A DNA stretch of 64,000 bases. It comes from Selaginella moellendorffii. Lineage: Eukaryota > Streptophyta > Lycopodiopsida > Selaginellales > Selaginellaceae. Both the position numbers and the translations under genes were made by a program. The stretch lies in assembly GCF_000143415.4 (NCBI RefSeq), contig NW_003314263.1, positions 2,662,700-2,726,699 of the forward strand, written 5' to 3'. Positions within the stretch are counted from its first letter, which is position 1; the number at the start of each line of letters is the position of its first letter. Below the pieces are notes generated by a model. It saw nothing but the letters and a program-made list of their open reading frames with translations. It was not told the origin of the DNA and ran no database searches. This document shows positions 1 through 9,925 of this stretch, piece after piece.

Positions 1-54
1 CTGGAGAAAAACAAATATTTTTGGACAATGTTGGAGAGGAAATCAAATGCATAC
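1..54 (-). other. UNG intron 2, complete to the window edge
   Basis: On the minus strand this stretch starts GTATGC directly after the VKVVLLGQ codons and ends TTTTTCTCCAG at base 1, a normal short plant intron. The next UNG exon should start immediately outside the window. Confidence 0.7.
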
Positions 55-827
55 CTGACCAAGAAGAACAACCTTCACTCGATCGAAAGGGCACGAGTTG
101 AAGGCATTGAACACTTTGGCCGCTGGTGGATAAACGGGAACTTTTCCGGCCGCTTGTTGCTTCACAAAAGTCTGGAGATTCTCCATGTATGGCTTCTTGA
201 ACTCGTCCTGCAAGACCTCCACCCAGCTCGGTTCCACCAAAAGCTTCTCCAAGTCGGGGAATTCTCCTTGCGCTGGAGGAAGAACGAAAAACCACGAAAG
301 TCACACACGCGAGAAAAAGAACTAAGAAAACACTTACAAGCTTGGACGACCTCCTCGCACAATCGCAGCTTTCTCCTGGCCAGAGCCATGGACTTGTTCA
401 TGTCCACTCGCATCTTTTGCTCTTTGCTTAGCGTTGAAACTTCCGTGCGCTCCTCCACTGAAGTTTCCACTCGGATCTTCTCGTCTTTGCTCGGACCTTG
501 TTCTCCTTCGGCATTTTCTTCCACTGAAAGAGCTGTCTTGAACGAGTAGGAAGATTGGTGCTTCGGAGCTGGACTCTGATCGTCAAACTTTCGAGCGAGT
601 TCCTCATCGCTGAGACGACGAAACGAGAATCCAGACCCATCCTCTCCATCCACGGTAGCGGCAGCAGTATGAAAAACCTGTGCTCGGTCCTCCGATCCCA
701 CCTTCACCCTCTTGGGAGGCTGGAAAAACTCGGTAACGCTGCGAGTCCGCCCCATTCCCAGCCTAAGGTAGAAAAGCGAGCGCCCTATCCCGATCGAGAG
801 AGACTGCATCACAGGAACACAGCTCAA
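55..827 (-). CDS. UNG: Uracil-DNA glycosylase, 5' part (gene continues past left edge)
   Basis: Family-1 uracil-DNA glycosylase removes uracil from DNA at the start of base-excision repair. Two exons are seen: about 827-338 and 272-55, joined in frame across a short intron (GTAAGT donor, CCTCCAG acceptor). Exon 2 carries the family pattern from the conserved W-x-x-VL-x-x-EF and KPYM block through VYPP, VFNAF and VKVVLLGQ; the catalytic DPYHG block would follow in the next exon. Bases 1-54 read as a complete second intron, whose acceptor AG ends exactly at base 1. Two starts are possible: the first ATG (827) gives an amphipathic leader, the second (755) begins MGRTRSVTEFFQPPKRVKV, which resembles the PCNA-binding and nuclear signal of nuclear UNG. 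This suggests organellar and nuclear forms from one gene, as in animals, but that is inference. The 3' catalytic part is outside the window. Confidence 0.85.
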
Positions 828-1127
828 AACCGCGAGAATGCACTACTCCGATGCTAGAACTGGGAAGAACATGAATGAGGCAGGCGCACAAGCAGGGGAT
901 TCCTAGCAGACCTGGATGGATCGGTTCGTGCTCCCGCGCGCCCTAGCTAGCTAGGGCCTCTCTTCCCGCCATTGAGAATACGAGCCCTAGGAAATAAATT
1001 TAACGTCCAGGCAAGGGGAAAAGGAATGATTAAACCCTACGTGGCATATACTGCGAAGATTCGTTTCTATATTTTGAACAGCCCGCCATTGCGTTTGCCC
1101 TTAACACTTTGTGGGAAGGAATAGCGC

Positions 1128-2305
1128 ATGGCGGCGATGGCGCTCTTCTCCAAGCTCGGCGGTTTGGCGGCATTAGGGATCGCGCTCCTCATCATCAGCT
1201 CTACGATCGTGGCGCTCTTCCAGGTCGGCGACTTGGCGGCGATGCCGTGTGGCCTGCCCGTTCTCGGCGTTCTCTGTTCCACAGCGATCTTGCTCTACAC
1301 CAAGATTAAGATTTCCTGGCGGGAGAGCGTCGGAATCCCCTTGGAGACCCTGGCGATGGCATATTTCCTCTCCAGCATCACGGACAGGGCTTCTATGGCA
1401 GTGCTTGGTACGTATTCTCGAATTCTTCCTTGATGATGCCGAAATATTGCGTCTTTGATCGATCGATCACATTCTTTCCAGCGGCTTTCTGCAGCTCAAT
1501 GGCATCCACGATCTTCCTCCTCCATTCTGTCGGTAATACTAGCTTTTCTTTCTTGCCGGAATGAGGACCTCTTACTTCCTATTACGTGTTTAGTTCCGAA
1601 TTGGATGATCGACCCGCTCTTTACTGTGATCCAGCATGTCTCGATCGAGAGAGGTAAATCTAATCTTTCCGATTATTCAACCTTCCATATTCCTTTCCAC
1701 CTTAGAACTTCCTTGCCCGTTTATCATCACTGGGAAGACCATCCTGGTACACATCGCCGAAGGAGCTCAATGCGATCTCATCGACATTCTCGGAGAGCAG
1801 CGGCCAGCGATGGTTCTCAAACGGGATGATCGATATCCCATTACGAGAGGCTCGACCCCCTCCCACGTCGATCTCTTCCTCTACGTTGCCTCCGATGAGT
1901 TGCTGCACAACTATGACGCACTTACACAACAGACTCGGGCGGCCTACTTAGCTGCAAAGGTTTCCAAGCCTGTGGACGCGTTTGTCGTCGTCGGGAAGAA
2001 AAAAGAGGTTGGTCAAATACATTTGTTGCTTGAACTCATCGCCTTCCATGCGGTTTTCCAGATGATGCGCGATCTTGGTCTTGGTCCTGCTTGCCTTCTC
2101 CTCTCTCGCGGAGTAAAGAGGCAGCTCGATAAACTCGGGTACGAGTACCGACTGTATTGCTTCAAAGACCGTTCGCCACTGGGCTTCATCGATGGTAAGT
2201 ACGTGGAGAGTAACTACTTTACCTTCAAATTTTTTTTTGCCAGCTCCAGCTCCAGGGCCCTACATTCCGCCTCACCGGAACCCAAGGAGGAATCATCGAC
2301 GCTGA
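1128..2305 (+). CDS. Unrecognised protein with two N-terminal membrane segments
   Basis: Five exons can be joined in one frame with GT-AG introns: 1128-1407, 1482-1532, 1594-1653, 1706-2194 and 2244-2305, giving about 313 residues. Residues about 12-32 and 42-60 are hydrophobic and look like two membrane spans; the rest is a soluble, mixed alpha/beta-looking region with a basic proline-rich tail. I do not recognise the family. Every internal junction uses a clean donor (GTACGT, GTAATA, GTAAAT, GTAAGT) and keeps phase, so this looks like a real gene rather than a chance ORF. If the last intron is retained, translation runs to 2316 instead. It is divergently arranged with UNG, about 300 bp apart. 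Confidence 0.65.
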
Positions 2306-2309
2306 AAAT

Positions 2310-4700
2310 AGGCTAAAGCCTCCAATCGAGTTTTATGTTGCTATATGAATAATTCCGTGGCACAGAAGTATTTTTTCGCGATTTGTCTTTGCTCAAGTGA
2401 GCTGCCAAAGATCACAATGGGCGAGTGTTCCTCTCGAATCTTGAGTATGGAAGCAAAACTACTCAATAAACTAAAAAGATTTTTTCTACTATTAATCTAC
2501 ATTCAGAAAAGTTTAAGGAAAAACAGATTACATTATATCAACAAGAATAAATTTGAACCAAGAATTAATAAAGTATATCAAAATTGAAAGTATAATTCTA
2601 TTATTTTGAGAATATCAAACTAGTAGATTATATTTATTTTACTTAGCATGGGTTTATATTATAATAGATGCAATAAAAATTAAATGTCACTCATATTATA
2701 GGAAGATTAATATCTTTGGCATTATGGTTTTATAAAGTGATTATTTGACTTAGTACTTAAATTTTAGTTTGCAATGTGAATTACATTTAACATGTTAAAT
2801 TACAAAATTTCAACTTCAATGTAGTTATGTATATTTGAAGTTTATTCTAGAAAATATTTATTAAAAATAATAAAATATAAAGTTTTTTTTTAAATTTTGA
2901 TAATAAAATATTAATTATATTTATAAACTAAATAAATACACAATTATGTATATGTGACAATGATGAGAAAAAACATGAAACTTTAAATCCAAATAAAGTG
3001 AATAGTTTAACAAACTTTAAAGTAACATTATTCCGAATGAACATCACAAAGGAGAACAAGAAAATACATTTTATCTCCTCAGATGAAGCGACTATAGACA
3101 AAATAAAATTCCTAATCAAACTACCATTGAATCACAAAAAAGTATAAACATTAATTGATACATTTAAAGTTACTTTATAATTTATAAATGATTGCAAATA
3201 ATATCACTAAAACTAGTATCATATTATTATTATTATAAATTTTGCTAAAATTTATATATTTTAACTAAATATTTTATTGATTATAATTTTTTAATAATCA
3301 AATATCAACGAAAAATATTATATATAAGAAGTTAAACTATATTATTTATATATTTTAGGATTATTTTTTATTTTAATTTACATAAAATAATACATATTTA
3401 TAATTAAGATAAACAATAAAGAAAAAATCAGTCATCATGAGTTTTTAATTTAATTTAATAAATTAGTTCTTTCATATTTTCTCTGCCCGTTAAAGTAAAC
3501 ATTTGTTAGTTTATTCTTTAGCAAATTCCTTGATGTAATTCCATAGAAAACAAACACCGATATCAGCTTAGTAAATATTATTATTTTGCCAATTTTAAGA
3601 CTTTAATTCACTCAAGTAAGTCTAATCTTTATTATTTTTTTATTTTTTTTATTAGGGTTCAGAATTAAATATTAAATTCAAGATTTTCAATAAAAATTAT
3701 GTTTAGTAACCTATATAAAAATATTCCTCCTTCATTTATAAAAATTCATGATACACATATGACAGAAAAAAATAAAAATAAAATACAATTTCACTAAATA
3801 GGGACACAAGAAAAAGTAACACATTGTATGATATAAGAAATTAGTTTTATTATTGAAACCAAATTCAAATTTGAGTATGAGTTTGAAAGAAGTTTTATTT
3901 TATTTTATTTATTTAATTTATTAAAGAAAGAGCAATTTTTCCTTAGCCAAAGTTTATATCTTTGAAACCAACTCCTGTTTTTGTTCAATTATCATCACAT
4001 CAATTAACACCAAGTAGATATTGAAGTTTAGCTTTAGCCATAAAAATACATAAATATAAGAATATATATATACTAATAAACTTTTAAACTAATTTTACTT
4101 AATTATTTCCATATTATACTTATATTTAAAAGAGAGAAATGAATATTTAATTTAATTTTTTTATTTAGAAATATGCATGATTATCTCTTTTTTATATCTT
4201 TTAGTTGAACATTGAAATACATCAATTAAAAATTTGTTGTAAAAATTAGTTACTTTAAAAAATTCTAATATCTGATACTTAAACAACCAAATTTGTAATA
4301 AATCCACAATATCTTTATTTTTTAAATAAATGTAATATAATTTTTATAATTTTTTATTTAAATTTATGGGTCCTAGCTTTTAAAATATGTTTAGTTCATA
4401 AATATGTCCAACTTGCTATATTGTTATTCATAGCTTAAATTTTCTTATTTATTTGCAAAATTTCAAAATATATTTTTTTGATAAAATATTGTTTTATGGC
4501 CTAGTTGCCATAGTGGTCCATAGTGATAAAAATATACAGATTCAATCACTAATGACTTAAACCATAACTTTCCTCTAAGATTTAATAGTATTTTTGAGTA
4601 AAAAACTTCCTTTGCTAAACTAGAGATTGTAAAATCTCTCACTTCATGCCGGTGTTTCCAGCAGGGGCATCCAAAAACAAACACGAACATTCGTCCTCCA
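2310..4700. other. AT-rich intergenic stretch
   Basis: From about 2600 to 4600 the sequence is extremely AT-rich with runs of A and T. Only short low-complexity ORFs are present and none resembles a protein family. No LTR, TIR or RNA gene was recognised. It is probably old decayed repeat DNA. Confidence 0.6.
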
Positions 4701-4706
4701 AGCTCT

Positions 4707-6062
4707 TCAGTTCTGAAGAGCAATGAGGTTCTCAATAGCAGTTCTGGCTGATGCAAACTCAGAGCCCAGTAGCCTGGACTGGAACTCTTGAGCTGCTGGG
4801 GAGAGTTTTTCCACAACATACATCATCTTACCAACAAGATACAGATCAGATTGCTCCGTGTACTTATCGCCTACAAGCGTCTCTTCACCCCAAACCAGAA
4901 GCGAACACTCGGGCTCGCCACCAGCTTCCCACACAGTCTCCAAGTCGATCAAGACGTAGCCACCACCGCTCCTGGCAACATTCTCCCACCTCACATCCCG
5001 ATGGACCAGCCCCGCTTCATGCAACTTCTCCAGGCCGCGAAGAATCCATAGAACAGCACTGAGAAGTTCCGCTTCGGTACAAACAGGCGGCTCGCACTCC
5101 ACGGCCTTCATGGTCACTCTGTACCTGTCCCTCATGAGCATCGGCTCGCCAGGAACTATACCCTCTGCTTGGAGCCCGTAAGCTTTCCTCACAAACTCCA
5201 TTGTCGTGAATCCTTCACTGACATGCAGCGTCCGGGGACAGATCCCCTTGATCGCCATACCATTGTCGAGCCAGAGCGTTCTCTCGATCTGGTCCGCAGC
5301 TCCATAGAACGCTGGCGGGAGCGTCCGGAACGGCCTTGGACGATCCACAAAGTTGGAGGAGACGACGTCCTTGAGCGTGAGCGCAAGCCGGAGGAGATTG
5401 ATGGAGAAGCGCAAGCAAGTAAACTTGTCCCGCATCGACGTCAGTTTCAAAGGCCCCACAAGAACTTGCGATGGCGTCTTTGATCCCCGTATCATCGCCC
5501 ACGCTGCCATCTCCTGGCCTGCCAGAGCCACCCCGATGATCCACGGCACTGGGCCGTAGAACCGCGGCTCCAAGTTGACGAGCTTCTCCTCTAACTTCTC
5601 TTGCGCATCCTGCAAGAACTGCCGCCTCTCCTCGAACTTGGCACACAGGCGGTTTCCAGTCCACAGCATCGGATCGGCGCGAGTGCTACCATCCAAAGAG
5701 TCCATCACGATGCTGCGATTGAACTCGACAGTCGTTGTCCCAGCAAGCTTGTGCAGCTTCATCCACAGGTTGCAGAAGGCTTGGTCCCAGGCAGACTCGA
5801 GGAGCTTCCCGGACTCGTCCATCTCGGCGCTGGATCCCAAGAACGCTGTCGTGAGAGACACGATGCTCTCCGCCGGGCTGTTTGGAGCGAAGCCGGCAGC
5901 AGCGATCTCATCATCATCGGCGAGCTGTGCGAAAGTTGCAGAGCCAAGGGGCAGCGCCAATGGTAGCATGTGTGAGAGAGCTCTCCGCAAGCCGTCCAGC
6001 TCCAACACGGAGAATGGAAACGGCTGTAAGACAGTAACAGCCCAGTGGATCCACTCATACAC
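4707..6062 (-). CDS. REase-like plus protein-kinase fusion, Crinkler (CRN)-type
   Basis: An intronless 451-residue ORF. Residues about 90-200 look like the restriction-endonuclease-like half seen in Crinkler-type proteins: ESAWDQAF helix, STRADPMLW with the usual acidic residue, then a long helix (QEKLEEKL) and a Pro-Trp-Ile-Ile-Gly-Val strand. Residues about 300-451 are a compact kinase lobe: a candidate Lys in VTMKAVE, then LHEAGLVHRDVRWENV with the catalytic Asp and Asn, IDLE in place of DFG, and a late SDLYLVGKMM helix. Where the nuclease family has E-x-K this copy reads FEERR, so nuclease activity is doubtful. Related proteins are known as fungal and oomycete host-directed effectors and as free-standing genes in some plants. 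Its role here is not known; a nuclear defence or transposon-related role is only inference. The start used is the first ATG; the nuclease domain begins well downstream. Confidence 0.6.
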   Translation of the reverse strand: MYEWIHWAVTVLQPFPFSVLELDGLRRALSHMLPLALPLGSATFAQLADDDEIAAAGFAPNSPAESIVSLTTAFLGSSAEMDESGKLLESAWDQAFCNLWMKLHKLAGTTTVEFNRSIVMDSLDGSTRADPMLWTGNRLCAKFEERRQFLQDAQEKLEEKLVNLEPRFYGPVPWIIGVALAGQEMAAWAMIRGSKTPSQVLVGPLKLTSMRDKFTCLRFSINLLRLALTLKDVVSSNFVDRPRPFRTLPPAFYGAADQIERTLWLDNGMAIKGICPRTLHVSEGFTTMEFVRKAYGLQAEGIVPGEPMLMRDRYRVTMKAVECEPPVCTEAELLSAVLWILRGLEKLHEAGLVHRDVRWENVARSGGGYVLIDLETVWEAGGEPECSLLVWGEETLVGDKYTEQSDLYLVGKMMYVVEKLSPAAQEFQSRLLGSEFASARTAIENLIALQN

Positions 6063-6189
6063 GTTTTACCCTAAAGGTGGAAGCCCTAGTTTTATCTTTT
6101 TTATCTTTTTTTCTTTTTTCAAATTCTATTGCTAATGAAAAATCTCAAAAAAATCTTTTGATTCACGTCTGAGTAGAAGGCTTGACGAT

Positions 6190-6409
6190 CGGCCACATCG
6201 CGAGCCTCTGGGGTGTGTGCATTGTAGACAATCCCTTCTGTGGATTCCAAAAGCAGAAGACGCAATCGCGACCGCAGCTGATGCAGTAATTACCGTCGGA
6301 GTTGAATCGTAAGGCCAGAACAGGACCTTCATGGCCGTGCAGCACAGCTGATCTGCCATAGCCAAATGTAAACCCTAAATCCTGCCTTTAGGGCATAAAG
6401 TTAAAATCT
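6190..6409 (-). pseudogene. Broken duplicate of WDR83 exon 1 and its 5' leader
   Basis: This stretch matches 47521-47770, the first exon and about 50 bp of upstream sequence of the WDR83 gene, in the same orientation. The start codon (6359), the GHEGPVLA and FNSDGNYCISCGRD coding block and the upstream TAAACCCTAAATCCT element are all recognisable. A 19-base deletion after the fifth codon and a second deletion of about 10 bases further on destroy the frame, and homology stops in the middle of the exon. It is therefore a truncated, non-functional copy. Because the leader and promoter element were copied along with coding sequence, it came from genomic DNA rather than from spliced mRNA. Confidence 0.85.
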
Positions 6410-7430
6410 TGAATCTTGCTCAAAACTAATTCCCTCCTAACAAGTTTCAAAAGTAATAAAGGTATACTCAAAATTATTAATCAACTGCCCAACACTACCA
6501 TCTTGAAAAAGGAAGAAATTACAGCATAAAAGGGAATATTATGAGTTTAATATTAAACATAGCTATATACATATTATATTAAATATTATCTTGTTGCATC
6601 TTTGATTAATAAAGAGATTTAGCCAAATTTTTTAGTCATACAGTAATGTCTTAGGTTGGCATTAAACTAATTTAATATTTAATTTCCAGTGTGAAAAACT
6701 TGATCAAATTTGGACATTATATTAATATAAAACTACATTAGAGGCATTAGCGTAATTTAATGTCACAAACAAATAAGGAATATCTAACAATATACTTGGA
6801 TATTTTAATAATATTTTTTAAATTATAATTTCATGAATTTTATATTTTTATATTTACTGCAATTGTCAAGCGTGACAATAAATTATATGGTACCAACTAG
6901 TTGTGAGGATCTTACAACTTATGCTCAAGATATAGGGTAGTCGCCAACTTATGCTCAAGATAAACTCTAAGAGTCCACAAACTTCTAATATTTGCCCTCA
7001 CTCATCCACGGCTTTTTGTACAAGGATCAGGGATAATTTTGAGAGTGGAATATTCTTCCTCTCTCTCTCATGCTATAATCTACAGAATCTAGGTAGCAGC
7101 CTCAAATAATATCCATCCTTTCAAATAAGGTCTAGCATCTGGATCACTCATGCTCATATAAATTGACCTCTACTATTTTAAAATTTCTTAGGGTAGAATT
7201 TGGATATAAATGCAATTCCCCAATCCTGTGATTGGTTCTCCCTTTGCCAAACCACTTTAAGTGCAAGTTAAAATTGTATGAATATAGCAACAACTTGCTC
7301 CATTCCCTGGTAAACTTCTTCCAGATTTGTCATTCTAGCATCAAAATAACAAAGATGGTCACCTCTTAAGCCTCCAGAAGCTCCTATCATAAATTAAGTT
7401 TATAACTTCAATTTTTTCTGTAGACTGTGA
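6410..7430. other. Intergenic AT-rich DNA with a short direct repeat
   Basis: No coding region was recognised. An 18-base unit, CAACTTATGCTCAAGATA, occurs twice at 6914-6963 separated by 12 bases. Confidence 0.5.
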
Positions 7431-7439
7431 TTTCCAGTT

Positions 7440-7774
7440 ACTTTAATTTGAGATATTTACCATCAATCCTAGCCCCTTCATAAGCAAGAAATCTATTCCA
7501 AAGTTGATAGCTACTAGCTTGAAGATGACCTTGTTGCTAAAGTTCTTGAGTAATGCTCATGTTTATTGATGAATTTCTCAACCTTATGAGCTTTTTCAAC
7601 TATGCTAGCTATGAAATCTATCTTCCCAAAAAAGTCTTCTAGCAAAAGATCCATATAATAAACTATGCATCTATTCCAAAATATGGTAGGAAACTCTTCT
7701 TCTATCCTGGTCCCAATAGATATATTAACATTTGGAGTATCTGAAAAAACCTGGACAATCTTCTCTACCCCCAC
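7440..7774 (-). mobile_element. hAT-type (DUF659-like) transposase remnant
   Basis: The minus-strand reading VEKIVQVFSDTPNVNISIG, then EEEFPTIFWNRC, DLLLEDFFGKIDFI and KVEKFINKH follows the plant hAT-like DUF659 pattern of a VVQVVTDN strand, a W-x-x-C-x-x-H block and LMLEDIGK. The conserved Asp-Asn and His positions have changed (SDTPN, CIVYYMD). Downstream, in another frame, FKLVAINFGIDFLLMKGL resembles the following LVRPxxTRFATxFLxL block, so at least one frameshift is present. It is a dead internal fragment; no terminal inverted repeats were found. Confidence 0.65.
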
Positions 7775-7984
7775 CTCCAGAATACTCTAAGTATGGAGTT
7801 CATGTCCACATCAAACATAGCTCTTCTCACTAATTGGCTCTAAAAATGTCTCTAGCTACATCTTTCTCCTAGAATGAAGAGTCATTCTAAGCTTTCAGAG
7901 CCAAATGCTTTATATACTTTACTATTGTCATAACTTTATATCCTTTAAAACTTACATTATTTTCGAAACCGAGACCAAGTTGAG

Positions 7985-8115
7985 ACGATCAAACAAAGGA
8001 TTACCTAAGCACAAGCACAAAGAAGTAGACGAACAAAAAGAAAGAGAAGAGAAGAACGAGAGAGAAGAAGGAGAAGGAGAAAAACAAAGAGAAGAAGACG
8101 AAGAAACCAAAGAAC
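7985..8115 (+). repeat. Purine-rich (GAAGA/GAGAA) low-complexity tract
   Basis: About 130 bases made almost only of A and G, lying just 3' of the SET gene. The Lys/Glu-rich ORF read from it is a composition artefact. Confidence 0.6.
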
Positions 8116-8118
8116 TGA

Positions 8119-9556
8119 TCAGCACATTAGACCCTGAGCAATGAGTTCCATACCTCTCTTGTAGATGGCCTTGGCGACGCAAGCATTCTCCTGCTTCCCA
8201 AACTGCACCTCCAACTCCATCTCCATCACCCTCCTCGCCGCTTCCTTGTCCCGTGCGTACTTCGCCATCATCTCAAGGCTCCACTTGCTGCAAAGGTTGC
8301 CCGCCGATAACCTGTGCATTGCCTCCATGATCACCTCTCCCGCCAGAACCATCCCCTCGGGCAGCGCCACCACGTTTCCGCGCCTGAGCTTTTGGTAGTA
8401 AAACAAATAAAGCGACCAATGCACCGCTCTCATGCACTGCCGATCCTCCTCCTCCTGGAGCTTGGTCGCCAACGCTTTTTCCAGCTTCGCCACCATCCCG
8501 GTGATGTCGGTCTCTCCCTTCAACCGGAACTCGAAGTTGGACTCGGCCAAGTCCCTGTAGCAGCCCGTCACCTCCGCGAGATCCTCGTCCAGCTGCCGCT
8601 CCAGCTCGCACTTCTTGCAAGCGCACTCGAAGTCCAACCTCGTCCGCCTGTAAGGATGGCCGGCGATGATGTAGCAGTGCCCAAGCTCCTCCCCGCCCTG
8701 GATGTCTCGGGTGGCAAAGTAGCAAACCGTGGTGCCAAACAACCTCTGGCAAACGTACGTAGAGCAGGCGCCGCGTGTTCTCGCCAGGACCTGGGGCTGC
8801 GGGATTGAAGGAAGCTACGCTCACAGTCTTGAAGATCCTCTCCACCGTAATGCCTTCGAGAGCTTCCCTGCTGCTGTCGGTGCTGACGCTTGACCAGTTC
8901 TCCGGCGTGGCCCAGTCTGCCTGGAAGATCTCCATTGCTGGAACTTCACGCTCGTTCCCTGCGGCCCTGCTAGCAAGGCTGTGGATCTGCTTGTATGCTC
9001 GTGGCGACTTCATGGCCATATCGAGGAATCCGATTGCGGCATTCCTGTTGCATATCGAGATGTTGCCTCGCTCGAAAGCCCCCGAGTTGCTGGTAAGGAC
9101 AAGCTCGCCTTTCTTGATGTTGGTCGTTGCAAAGAGCCCCGGGCCTCGTTGCTTGCTCTGGTCCTCGCATTTCTTCACTTCCACTTGGCAAACGTTGTCA
9201 GCAACCTCTGGGAAAAGTGGGGCTTTCTCTCCTTCGCTCCAGGCCCGAAAAAAGCCGTGGATATCTGCCATGATGCTGCTGATGTCCTGGCTCTTGATCG
9301 CAAGCTTCTGGCATCTCTCGTGCAGATGATTGATTGCCTCGTCCACTCCAAGAACGTCGCTCAAGAGCTGGCACGACCACTCGTAGCACTGGAGATTGAG
9401 CAGCGCCAAAGCTTTCCTGTAAAGGCTCTTGAGGTGGCGGGGATCCATGGCGAGAGCGGTGCTTGCGGCATCCACACACTGCTCATATCGTCCCAGCTTG
9501 AGGAAGCTCTCGGCCTGGTCGGAGAGAGCAAGAACACGATCATGCTCCTCCTCCTA
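8119..9556 (-). pseudogene. TPR-SET (SMYD-like) protein, frameshifted and lacking the SET core
   Basis: The 5' part encodes TPR-like helices (SFLKLGRYEQCVDAAS, HLKSLYRKALALLNL) and the first half of a SET domain (RGPGLFATTNIKKGELVL). The 3' part, in another frame, encodes FATRDIQGGEELGHCY and the post-SET cysteines FECACKKCE. The frames differ at about 8753-8762, where TACG is present twice in tandem; removing one 4-base unit restores a continuous frame. The S-adenosylmethionine-binding N-H-S-C motif expected after VASFN is replaced by a PAAPGPGE stretch. An in-frame stop lies directly before the TPR part (about 9557) and no ATG is available there, unless the stop's TAG is an intron acceptor with an exon further upstream. 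Together these point to a decayed lysine-methyltransferase paralogue; a single sequencing error would explain the frameshift but not the lost core. Confidence 0.65.
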
Positions 9557-9845
9557 CGGCCCTTGCTCGCATTTCACAGCGCTCAAGGCATAGGGCCGAG
9601 TGTGTGCCTGCTTTTTTGACACTAAGAGTTTATGTATTTGCCATCTCTTTTGGTATTTATTTGCCACCACTATCCAAGTTTGCAATTAAAGTTTTCGTCT
9701 AGCCACTAAGGGTGAGCACTTTTATAAATCATCATGTGTGAGTTTGAATCCTCATGCATGAATATAACATCTGGACTTTGCCTCCATTAATTATAAACAT
9801 ATAGTGGATATGTACTTAAAGCACAAAGGCATGATGTCTATGTAT

Positions 9846-9925
9846 CTATTTTTATGCTATTTTAATGGCATTGTGGTGCCCAACTTGAAGCATAAAACTG
9901 ATGGATGCAAAATGCAAGGGGTTTG
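9846..9925 (+). repeat. Dispersed repeat, copy 1 (pair with 18257-18335)
   Basis: About 80 bases, including GTGGTGCCCAACTTGAAGCA and TGGATGCAAAA, match 18257-18335 in the same orientation with scattered differences. Probably part of an unrecognised transposon end. Confidence 0.55.

Noticed and set aside
2928-3119. 63-codon minus-strand ORF, hydrophobic
   Set aside because: Expected by chance in T-rich DNA; no start context or homology.
7905-8144. Lys/Glu-rich ORF
   Set aside because: Read from a purine-only low-complexity tract.
8745-8765. Possible 13-base intron (GTACGT...CCAG) restoring the SET frame
   Set aside because: Far too short to be spliced; a TACG duplication explains the shift better.
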